A stretch of DNA of 6,592 nt, from assembly GCA_017649745.1 (NCBI GenBank), contig JAGCGE010000145.1:1-6592 (forward strand), in the 5' to 3' direction. Made by a program: the position numbers and the translations under genes. The stretch's first letter is position 1; each line of letters opens with the position of its first letter. This document shows positions 1 to 5,630 of this stretch, in pieces. This DNA comes from Clostridiales bacterium. GTDB lineage: Bacteria; Bacillota_A; Clostridia; Saccharofermentanales; Saccharofermentanaceae. The notes under the pieces are model-generated. The model did not search any database and was not told the origin of the DNA. It saw only the letters and a program-made list of their open reading frames with translations.

Positions 1-537
1 GATGAGCATCGTCAGCAGGAACAGGTGACACAGGAGGTCGGTGTTGCAGATGATGCCGAAGCCGTGGCCGCCGTTATAGCTTATGACGTCAGGAATAAAA
101 CCCGTCAGCGATGCGATGAGAGATGCGATGATCCAAAGAGATCCGCACAAAAGCGAGATGTAGCCGATGAGCTTGAAAGATTTCTTTTTCGAGCTGATGA
201 CAAGGAGGAAAAATACCAGGATGTCGTTGTTGTAGGTGCCGCCTCTGGCTATGGTGTATGCGATGGCGGCGGCGAACAAAAGTACCGGCAGGATGCGCTC
301 TTTGATTGAGTCGAAAAGGACCACGATGCTGATGACGGAAAGGCCGATGAGGAAGAATGTAACAATGTTCATTCCGCGCTCGAGCATGCCTCTGTAGCCG
401 AAGAATGTGTAATCGTAGAACATTGTGGTCGTGAGGAAGAGGTAATTGAACGCAATAAAATAGAGGGCGTAGAAAACGCCGTCCAAGAAGTTCATGCACT
501 GAACATTGCATTTGATGGATCTTATCCTCTCGCTCAT
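1..537 (-). CDS. Wzy-like polysaccharide polymerase / polytopic membrane protein, N-terminal part (runs off left edge)
   Basis: The reverse strand is open from an ATG at 537 to the window edge, giving 179 residues that begin MSERIRSIKC. Hydrophobic segments lie at about residues 17-40, 55-75, 82-97, 104-115 and 121-146, so this is a multi-spanning inner membrane protein. After the fifth segment comes a polar loop and then GHGFGIICNTDLLCHLFLL (158-176). This resembles the loop-to-helix motif of Wzy/O-antigen-polymerase-like proteins of Firmicutes (R-x-S-x-G-F, then P/T-T-D and a helix). Such proteins join polyprenyl-linked repeat units on the outer face of the membrane. The usual arginine of the motif is not visible here; GGH takes its place. 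An in-frame stop lies six codons upstream of the ATG, so no longer start exists. The gene lies 47 bases downstream of the HipA-like gene in the same direction. Membrane location is secure; polymerase function is inferred from one motif and general shape. Confidence 0.6.
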   Translation of the reverse strand, partial: MSERIRSIKCNVQCMNFLDGVFYALYFIAFNYLFLTTTMFYDYTFFGYRGMLERGMNIVTFFLIGLSVISIVVLFDSIKERILPVLLFAAAIAYTIARGGTYNNDILVFFLLVISSKKKSFKLIGYISLLCGSLWIIASLIASLTGFIPDVISYNGGHGFGIICNTDLLCHLFLLTMLI

Positions 538-543
538 AGGTAA

Positions 544-573
544 ATTGTACCTTCATATTTAAAAGAATGTCAA
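544..573 (-). promoter_or_regulatory. Candidate sigma-A promoter for the left membrane gene, possibly leaderless
   Basis: On the reverse strand a perfect -35 box TTGACA (573-568) is followed by an 18-base spacer and a -10 box TACAAT (549-544, five of six consensus). Only six bases separate the -10 box from the ATG at 537-535, so transcription would start at or next to the A of the start codon. The only Shine-Dalgarno-like string, AAGG, ends 12 bases before the ATG and lies within the promoter spacer. It could therefore serve only transcripts reading through from the HipA-like gene. Sequence match only. Confidence 0.45.
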
Positions 574-584
574 TTTCAGGGAGA

Positions 585-1394
585 TTACGATTTTGCCCTT
601 TGCCTTGTAAGTATAGTCTTTACTACTCGGTCAGCGATATAAGATCTGTCTCTGGAAGCATAGAAAGAAAGCGGAATGGACAGGATCTCCCTTATCTCTT
701 TTTCCGAAAACTTCTTTATGTTCAACTGTTTCCCGTATAGGGAGGTTGCAGCTATCACTTGACGGTTAAAGGTGGTGACAAAGGGACGCGCTTTGATGTT
801 CTTTATAAGAGCGCGGGGATCGATATCCAGCGGATTATCCATCGTGTTGGACAAAAGCGCGGCTCCGTTATCAAATATCGGACAATAATCGAACTGCCCG
901 TTTTTCTCCATAACGGCAATGTTATTGAAGTGGCGGTCGTCGTTGAGAAATAGCGCATCGATCTCAAAGAGCAAAGTCAGATACTGAGGGAACATGGATA
1001 ATCCCGTAAGTTCTGCTGTTTTTTCAGCAACAAATCTGAGCCTTTGTCTGTCGCTCGGAATGTTCTTCAAGGCCTCCGACAAGGGCATTCCGGCATTTCT
1101 GAAAAGATGAGACAGAGTGCAGATAGCCTGATCTTTTTTGAGAAAATTCTTGCTGGAACATCCCGCTCTTTCTATTCCGTGCACATTCATTTTTTCAGAC
1201 TTGTATCTTACAAAACTGAATGGTGAATCATGTTCTATAGTACTGAATTCCAAAAGGGAGGAGACAAGGACTTCGCTCAGGCCTTCATAACCGAATTGAT
1301 CCAACTTATACCATCTGCCTTTGGCGAAACACTTTTCCTGGTTTCCTTTTGATGATGTCTCTGCGATCTTGTTGTCTGAAAAGAACGAAGTCAT
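585..1394 (-). CDS. HipA-like serine/threonine kinase (toxin-type), compact form
   Basis: This 269-residue protein carries HipA-family kinase hallmarks. LNDDRHFNNIAV (residues 150-161) holds the catalytic Asp153, His155 and Asn158, matching the D-x-H-x-x-N loop of HipA. PIFDNGAALL (172-181) holds the metal-binding Asp175. An N-terminal stretch around WYKLDQFGYEGLSE (28-41) contains Lys30, a candidate for the N-lobe ATP-contacting lysine. E. coli HipA is about 440 residues; this form lacks the separate N-terminal HipA domain, as in short CtkA-like members. HipA phosphorylates glutamyl-tRNA synthetase; the target here cannot be read from the sequence. I chose the ATG at 1394 because it overlaps the partner's stop as ATGA and has GGAGG 13 bases upstream. 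An in-frame ATG at 1418 would add eight residues but has a weaker ribosome site. It is probably co-transcribed with the AbrB-like gene. HipA-like fold is well supported; a toxin role is inferred from the pairing. Confidence 0.8.
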   Translation of the reverse strand: MTSFFSDNKIAETSSKGNQEKCFAKGRWYKLDQFGYEGLSEVLVSSLLEFSTIEHDSPFSFVRYKSEKMNVHGIERAGCSSKNFLKKDQAICTLSHLFRNAGMPLSEALKNIPSDRQRLRFVAEKTAELTGLSMFPQYLTLLFEIDALFLNDDRHFNNIAVMEKNGQFDYCPIFDNGAALLSNTMDNPLDIDPRALIKNIKARPFVTTFNRQVIAATSLYGKQLNIKKFSEKEIREILSIPLSFYASRDRSYIADRVVKTILTRQRAKS

Positions 1395-1930
1395 GAGAGC
1401 GTCTCGACCTCCATCCATTGATCATCTTCTGCCATCTTTCCTTTTGTTTTCGAGATTATCGACCAAGGGTCGTATTCGGACAGATCCAATGCTTCGAGGT
1501 AGTAGCGAAGGCCCGCTCTTTGCCGGGGGATGCATCTGTCTTCGATGAAGAACTCCAGATCTGACCATGACGGATCCTCTTTTTTCCCGAAAGCTGTTTT
1601 CGTGAAAAGATCCGTGTGGTTTTCGACTATCAGTTCCTCTGAAGTCTTGTCCGCGTAGATCTGTGAGCACAGTTTTTTCTTATCAAAGTACTTTATGGAG
1701 ACAACGTTGTGACCTAGAGATAAGCGCCTTTTGACGAACTGATCCGGAGTTTGGACCGGTGTTATGGTTATTGAATCTCCGTCGAAGGACATGGTTACTT
1801 CGCGGGCATCTTCATTAAGCCCCAACTTATTTATCCAAGCCGAGGGAATAGTCAACTTATATGTTTTGCTGCCTTTGCCTGCAGTACCGCCTGCAGCGCA
1901 GGAAGAGATCTTTGCTTTTCTGGATTCCAT
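1391..1930 (-). CDS. AbrB/SpoVT-type DNA-binding protein with C-terminal HipA-partner motif (antitoxin-like)
   Basis: This 179-residue protein begins at the ATG at 1930, which has an excellent ribosome site (GAGGTGAT) just upstream. A longer reading from 2008 would translate through the operator and is rejected. Residues about 17-58 fit a swapped-hairpin AbrB/SpoVT DNA-binding domain: GKGSKTYKLTIPSAW, then KLGL, then a hydrophobic strand ending DSITITP. Residues 126-174 form a second region, EFFIEDRCIPRQRAGLRYY followed by YDPWSII, KTKGKMAEDD and QW. I recognise this pattern (ER-x-x-P-x-x-R ... YDP ... G-x-x-x-x-D-x-W) from small proteins encoded beside HipA-like kinases in Firmicutes. The stop overlaps the kinase start by four bases, implying translational coupling. 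Its expected role is to neutralise or modulate the kinase and repress its own promoter at the palindromes upstream. The function of the C-terminal region is unknown to me. Confidence 0.75.
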   Translation of the reverse strand: MESRKAKISSCAAGGTAGKGSKTYKLTIPSAWINKLGLNEDAREVTMSFDGDSITITPVQTPDQFVKRRLSLGHNVVSIKYFDKKKLCSQIYADKTSEELIVENHTDLFTKTAFGKKEDPSWSDLEFFIEDRCIPRQRAGLRYYLEALDLSEYDPWSIISKTKGKMAEDDQWMEVETLS

Positions 1931-1934
1931 GCAT

Positions 1935-1942
1935 ATCACCTC
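1935..1942 (-). promoter_or_regulatory. Strong ribosome binding site of the AbrB-like gene
   Basis: On the reverse strand GAGGTGAT lies four bases before the ATG at 1930 (core AGGTGA about six bases away). It decides the start of the AbrB-like protein and excludes the longer reading from 2008, which has no comparable site. Confidence 0.7.
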
Positions 1943-1945
1943 ATG

Positions 1946-1974
1946 CGAATATTTTATTATATTCGTAACGAATA
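1946..1974. promoter_or_regulatory. Tandem palindromic operator overlapping the -10 box of the kinase/AbrB module
   Basis: Three alternating half-sites of the type CGAATA/TATTCG lie here. The last two form a perfect 15-base palindrome (1960-1974: arms of seven bases around one central base). The first two form another perfect inverted repeat (CGAATAT at 1946-1952 and ATATTCG at 1959-1965, six-base spacer), so the middle half-site is shared. A perfect reverse-strand -10 box TATAAT (1961-1956) sits inside the array. The layout, just upstream of a gene for an AbrB-type DNA-binding protein, is what negative autoregulation of a toxin-antitoxin operon looks like. Which protein binds is inferred. 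Confidence 0.6.
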
Positions 1975-2008
1975 GTAAATGATATTGCGTTTTTTCGAGT
2001 AGAGACAA
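1956..2008 (-). promoter_or_regulatory. Candidate promoters of the AbrB-like/HipA-like operon
   Basis: Two readings are possible. One uses the perfect TATAAT at 1961-1956, giving a start near 1949 and a leader of about 20 bases that contains the ribosome site, but it has no recognisable -35 box. The other uses TTGTCT (2008-2003), an 18-base spacer and TATCAT (1984-1979, five of six consensus), giving a start near 1972 inside the operator. In both cases a repressor on the palindromes would block transcription. The sequence does not choose between them. Confidence 0.45.
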
Positions 2009-2047
2009 TATGATAAAAATGACCCGTTACCTTTACAGTTCTTAGAG

Positions 2048-2120
2048 CGGTACAAATGACGGTAAAAAACGGAAAATTCCCGTCAAATGTACAGTCCCGG
2101 AACGGTACAAATGACTGTAC
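2048..2120. repeat. Cluster of direct and inverted GTACAAATGAC motifs, possible relic transposon end
   Basis: CGGTACAAATGAC occurs twice as a perfect 13-base direct repeat (2048-2060 and 2103-2115), 55 bases apart. Between them CCGTC-AAAT-GTAC (2080-2092) is an inverted counterpart of GTAC-AAAT-GACGG (2050-2062): the outer arms pair perfectly and the AAAT cores oppose each other. GTACAGT (2089-2095) and ACTGTAC (2114-2120) form another perfect inverted repeat, and GGAAAATTCC (2071-2080) is a palindrome. Multiple short repeats near an end are known for IS21-family elements, for example. No transposase gene is present, so an orphan end or small non-autonomous element is only an inference. Confidence 0.45.
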
Positions 2121-2167
2121 TTATGAAGATCGAAATAACGGATAACAAGTTTGAGATCCTTTGGAGG

Positions 2168-2206
2168 GCAAATAGAAAGGGAGCTCAATGGGCGTATTGA
2201 ACTCCC
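2168..2206 (-). terminator. Possible reverse-strand intrinsic terminator
   Basis: Read on the reverse strand, GGGAGTTCAAT (2206-2196) and ATTGAGCTCCC (2189-2179) form an 11-base-pair stem with a single G-U pair and a six-base loop. It is followed by TTTCTATTTG, a moderately U-rich tail. On the forward strand the same stem carries an A-C mismatch and has no T-run. It could stop leftward transcription before the kinase module. No leftward gene ends here, so it may instead be mobile-element structure. Confidence 0.3.
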
Positions 2207-2421
2207 CCCGCATATCAGTGATATCCAAAAAGGATATAACAGCAAAAGTAACCCCCGGAATGTCATCATTTTGACCGATATCTGCGTCAAAATACGGCAT
2301 TTTTTACGAATTGCGTTTATTATTACACATGCGGTTGAGTATAGTCAAATAATCTTGCGGATAAGTTATGGGCAGTAATGTGGCATTTAGGATAAACTAC
2401 TGTTACATAGGCGTTTTTCAA

Positions 2422-2450
2422 TTGATATCTGTTTTCTTTTGTATTATTAT
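2422..2450 (+). promoter_or_regulatory. Sigma-A-type promoter of the bimodular glycosyltransferase gene
   Basis: TTGATA (2422-2427, five of six consensus) is separated by exactly 17 bases from TATTAT (2445-2450, five of six consensus). Transcription would begin near 2456, giving a leader of about 28 bases. A GGGAG ribosome site at 2476-2480 precedes the double ATG at 2484/2487. This is the best-formed promoter in the window and indicates that the gene is transcribed independently of the divergent module. Confidence 0.6.
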
Positions 2451-2483
2451 CACAAGGCTTATTAATTTTTATTATGGGAGAAT

Positions 2484-5400
2484 ATGATGGATCAGCAAAA
2501 GGAAAACAGGAAAAAGATTCTGCTCTTCTTTGGGCTGTTTATCGGCTTTTATGCCGCATTCATGATATTTTCCGCTGTGATGCAGTCTAGGGGGGCCGAC
2601 TATCCGATCGGTGATTTCAGGTTCTTCAGGCATGACATCTTCAAGGATTTTACGACCATCAATAATGCCATCTGTAAGCTCGACCCTTATAGGACAAAGC
2701 TCAGTAACTATCCGCCGATAATCCTTATCTTCGCGTATATTTTCTCCCAGATGGCTGACTATACGGGCTACGATATCTTCACGATGCGTTTTGCCGTGGA
2801 AGACCAGAAAGTTCAGGATTCTCTTTTGCTGTTCTTCGGTCTTTGCGTAGTAGGTTTCCTCGTTGTCGTCATGATCCACGCTTATCTTCAGAACAAGGGA
2901 GAGACCGGTAAGTCACTTAAAGAGCGCATGAAGCGGTATATCCTCGCGGGCGTCATAGGCTCCGCGCTGTTGCTCTCGACTCCGTCGATATTCTTATTTG
3001 ACCGCGGTAACTACCTCGCGGTTACGATCATACTTTTCATGCTGTGGGCTGTTTTCGAGGAGGAAAAGCCTGACAGTGTCCTGGGCGCCGTATTTGTAGC
3101 ATTATGCGCAGCGACCAAGGTCTACCCGATATATATCCTTCTTCTGTACGTCGTGGAGAAGAAGTTCAAGAAGCTTACCTGGGCGCTTGCCACGGGCGCA
3201 GTCGTCACGCTGGTACCTATCGTGTTTTTCAAGGGCGGCTATATCGAGAACGTCAAGGAATTCCTTCTGGGAGTCCTCGGATTCGGAGGCGGCTCCGGAT
3301 TATATTCCATCTACTTTTCCGTCGGCGTAACATCCCTCGTGGGTTTTGTCGGACGCTTCTTCGGTTTCCTTGTTAACCCTAGGATCGTCAAGGCCGTCTG
3401 GGTACTGATGGGCGCACTTATCACGTTCCTGGCGCTGCCGTTCCTCAAAAACGAGAAGACCAACTGGAAGAAGCTTTTGGTGATCACCGCCATCATGATC
3501 TGGCTTACGCCGAACTCGTACCTGTACAACACCGCGTACATGTTCGCGCCGATCTTTATAATGCTCATGAACCGTGACAAGATGAAGCGAAGCGACTACG
3601 TTTACGTGATCATTTCCGCGCTCCTTCTGGTCCCGAAAGCATACATGTACCTGCCGAACACTCCGGGCACCGGCGTGGAGGTCCCGCTCGAGTATAACTA
3701 CGTAAATATCGCGGTCCTTATCGACGGTCTTTTGTACCTCGGTATGATCGTCTACTATTTTGCAGAGAACATGCTGGCCTTAGGCCGCGAGGACAAGAAG
3801 CTCCTTAAAGGTAAGCCAATGTCTTCCTATTCTCTTTCTCGAAAACAATCCCTGGCGCTCAGCGTCTTTTTGGGTGTCGCCATCGTTACGCTCCTTGCAT
3901 CCATGATCTGGTTCGTCCGTGACACGGTCCTTGCCTGCCACGACTCGATCTTCGACTTTGTGGATGCCCGCTTAAACGGAGTTGCTATCGGCTACAAGCG
4001 CGCCTTCGAATACGGACTTGCCAGAGGCCGCGTGGGATTTATCTTCCCTCTGGTCGTCATGTTCCGTTACCTTATAAACGGCAGAGGAAACTTCCTTGCT
4101 ATCTGGCTCATGCAGTATCTGCCGATCTTTGCCAACATCGGACTTATAAGCTATATCATCGGCAAGAAGGCAGGCAAGCTCCACGGCGCGCTCTTTGCAG
4201 TGCTGTTTTTGAGCTTTCTTCAGATCGACATCTGGCACAGCCTCATAACGACTTATCCGCTGGACTTCATGTACGGCCTTTTCATCATGATACTGGGCCT
4301 TTATCTTTATAACGAATATCTGGAGAAGAAAGCCGACAAGAAAAAGCTCAACATCATTAGACTTATCGTGAGCGTTTTCCTCTACTACGAGTCGATGCAG
4401 GTCTACGAATCCTTCATCATGTCATCGCTCCTTTATGCGATCCTGACAGTCGTTTATGTTAAGAGATCCGGCCTTAAGCTCTTCAGCTTAGACGGCATCA
4501 AGAAGTTTATCTTGACTATCCTGCCGCACTTTATTACAGCGGCCATCTACCTCGGCATCATCGTGTACCTGAGGTCCCACCCGGTAGTCGAGACACCTGT
4601 ATCGAGCATGGCGATGACCGAGCTTAAGCCGTTCCTTCTCACGTACATCGTATTCAGCGTTGGAATGTTCCCTATGATGGGCATCAAGGTCGTAGCTTCC
4701 CTTAAAGAATTGTTTATGGCCATGGACCCGAGAGCGATCATCACGTCTCTTATGAGCGCTCTGTCATTTGCCGCTATCGGATTCGGTCTCATGGTCTATT
4801 ATCGAAAACTCGATTCAACGAACCGCAAGGGTGCGCTTCAGAAGATGCTCGTCTTCTTCCTCATGGGAGGGTTCCTGGCGATGACATTCGCGATCCCGCA
4901 CGCCATGATCCCGAGCTATCAGGAGTGGGTCAACGTAAGCCACGTTCGAGGCTATGTTCCGACCACCATCTGTTACTTCGGCTGGGCGGTCCTTCTTACG
5001 GCGATGTTCGTGGCTCTCGTTTATTATGCATCCTACAGATCGAAGCTTTTCCGGGGACTGTTCCTCGCATGCATCTTCTTCTGCGCTTACATAGGTTCCT
5101 ACATCACCTTCGGCATCAACTCCGCTTACCGCAATACCGACTACGTAACGGGTACGGAGCAGTCTTTGAAGGCACAGAACTTTTTCGCGCTGATGGAGGA
5201 TGATTACCTTAAGGAGCAGCAGCCTGCGGTCATCTACTCACCGAACCTTATCGGCGTTCACTTCAAGATCGAGACTGACGAGTCCTTGGCTGAAAAGCTC
5301 ATGGGCTATGACATGGAGATCATCAACACAGAAGAAGATCTTCTTAACTACACGACCCGGACTGACGACATCTGGTGCTACAGATACGATCTCGACTCCA

Positions 5401-5630
5401 AGGTCGGCATCGTTACCACAGGCACGGACTACAGGGTCGACAGGATCGGCTGGACGACTTCCGAGCCGGTATATTTCTTCACGACTTACGGCGGTGATTT
5501 CAAGGTTACCTACATGTGTATCGGAGGCGGCACAAAGACCATCGATCTCTCACTCGAGGAGGGCGAACTTGTTGACCTCGGAAATTCCGATCAGATACTG
5601 GTATCTTCCATCGACGTGGTAAGACCTTAA
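2484..5630 (+). CDS. Bimodular GT-C-type membrane glycosyltransferase (GT87/DUF2029-like module fused to a second polytopic module)
   Basis: This 1048-residue integral membrane protein has two halves. Residues 1-445 resemble GT87/DUF2029 polyprenyl-phosphate-sugar glycosyltransferases. After the first membrane helix (11-33) a loop reads GDFRFFRHDIFKDF (43-56), with Asp44, Asp51 and Asp55 as candidates for the acidic residue GT-C enzymes use. Then come LDPY (66-69), NYPPIILIFAY (75-85) and CAATKVYPIYILLL (208-221), followed by further helices to about 427. The second half starts near Met446. It has a helix (456-478), an acidic loop CHDSIFDFVDARLNG (485-499), LARGRVGFIFPL (512-523), about a dozen more helices including YYESMQVYESF (634-644), and a soluble tail from about 880. 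That organisation also fits GT-C enzymes but I cannot name the family. Probable role: transfer of lipid-linked sugars to a surface glycan outside the membrane. Translation may begin at either of two adjacent ATGs; the second (2487) has slightly better spacing from GGGAG. Substrates are unknown. Confidence 0.75.
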   Translation: MMDQQKENRKKILLFFGLFIGFYAAFMIFSAVMQSRGADYPIGDFRFFRHDIFKDFTTINNAICKLDPYRTKLSNYPPIILIFAYIFSQMADYTGYDIFTMRFAVEDQKVQDSLLLFFGLCVVGFLVVVMIHAYLQNKGETGKSLKERMKRYILAGVIGSALLLSTPSIFLFDRGNYLAVTIILFMLWAVFEEEKPDSVLGAVFVALCAATKVYPIYILLLYVVEKKFKKLTWALATGAVVTLVPIVFFKGGYIENVKEFLLGVLGFGGGSGLYSIYFSVGVTSLVGFVGRFFGFLVNPRIVKAVWVLMGALITFLALPFLKNEKTNWKKLLVITAIMIWLTPNSYLYNTAYMFAPIFIMLMNRDKMKRSDYVYVIISALLLVPKAYMYLPNTPGTGVEVPLEYNYVNIAVLIDGLLYLGMIVYYFAENMLALGREDKKLLKGKPMSSYSLSRKQSLALSVFLGVAIVTLLASMIWFVRDTVLACHDSIFDFVDARLNGVAIGYKRAFEYGLARGRVGFIFPLVVMFRYLINGRGNFLAIWLMQYLPIFANIGLISYIIGKKAGKLHGALFAVLFLSFLQIDIWHSLITTYPLDFMYGLFIMILGLYLYNEYLEKKADKKKLNIIRLIVSVFLYYESMQVYESFIMSSLLYAILTVVYVKRSGLKLFSLDGIKKFILTILPHFITAAIYLGIIVYLRSHPVVETPVSSMAMTELKPFLLTYIVFSVGMFPMMGIKVVASLKELFMAMDPRAIITSLMSALSFAAIGFGLMVYYRKLDSTNRKGALQKMLVFFLMGGFLAMTFAIPHAMIPSYQEWVNVSHVRGYVPTTICYFGWAVLLTAMFVALVYYASYRSKLFRGLFLACIFFCAYIGSYITFGINSAYRNTDYVTGTEQSLKAQNFFALMEDDYLKEQQPAVIYSPNLIGVHFKIETDESLAEKLMGYDMEIINTEEDLLNYTTRTDDIWCYRYDLDSKVGIVTTGTDYRVDRIGWTTSEPVYFFTTYGGDFKVTYMCIGGGTKTIDLSLEEGELVDLGNSDQILVSSIDVVRP
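3807..3821 (+). promoter_or_regulatory. Internal Shine-Dalgarno-like site and ATG at the junction of the two glycosyltransferase modules
   Basis: AAAGG (3807-3811) lies seven bases before an in-frame ATG (3819-3821, Met446) exactly where the first module's charged tail (KKLLKGK) gives way to the second module's N-terminus (MSSYSLSRKQ). It looks like the preserved start of a once separate downstream gene, and might still permit separate translation of the 603-residue second module. Spacing and position fit well, but five-base matches occur often by chance. Confidence 0.35.

Larger units (their letters stand above)
1978..2421. other. Gene-free spacer between the divergent kinase/AbrB module and the glycosyltransferase gene
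   Basis: No reading frame here has a ribosome site or a recognisable product; the short open frames on both strands look random. The stretch holds a cluster of repeated and inverted motifs (2048-2120) and a hairpin with a U-rich reverse-strand tail (2179-2206). It also holds a small stem ATATCC-aaaaa-GGATAT (2221-2237), and an eight-base inverted repeat ATTTTGAC/GTCAAAAT (2268-2293) followed by a run of six T at 2300-2305. The stretch between about 2310 and 2420 shows nothing I can name. The density of inverted repeats suggests mobile-element debris rather than a structured riboswitch. Confidence 0.5.

Noticed and set aside
89..556. Reverse-strand open frame of 155 codons starting at ATG 556
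   Set aside because: It is shifted relative to the 1-537 frame and gives an Arg/His/Pro-rich composition with no domain; the overlapping frame gives clean membrane helices and stays open to the edge.
1395..1418. Longer kinase start at ATG 1418
   Set aside because: Possible, but the ATGA overlap at 1394 with GGAGG upstream is the better coupled start; the eight extra residues (MDGGRDAL) carry no recognisable motif.
1931..2008. N-terminal extension of the AbrB-like protein from ATG 2008
   Set aside because: It would translate through the operator and -10 box, has no ribosome site, and the GAGGTGAT before 1930 clearly marks the start.
2042..2290. Reverse-strand open frame of 82 codons in the spacer
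   Set aside because: No ribosome site, no recognisable domain, and it crosses the repeat cluster and two hairpins; treated as random.
2268..2305. Forward-strand intrinsic terminator (inverted repeat followed by six T)
   Set aside because: The stem is A+T-rich, the T-run begins six bases after it, and no forward gene lies upstream to be terminated.
1984..2318. Nine-base direct repeat ATTGCGTTT (1984-1992 and 2310-2318) as a target-site duplication around an inserted element
   Set aside because: Short, A+T-rich and not abutting any matching inverted ends; chance cannot be excluded.
2472..2879. Reverse-strand hydrophilic open frame opposite the start of the glycosyltransferase
   Set aside because: Highly charged products are the expected antisense shadow of hydrophobic membrane codons; no promoter or ribosome site of its own.
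5200..5622. Forward-strand open frame of 140 codons in a second frame of the glycosyltransferase tail
   Set aside because: Ser/Thr/Arg-rich low-complexity translation typical of an out-of-frame reading; the main frame is intact throughout.
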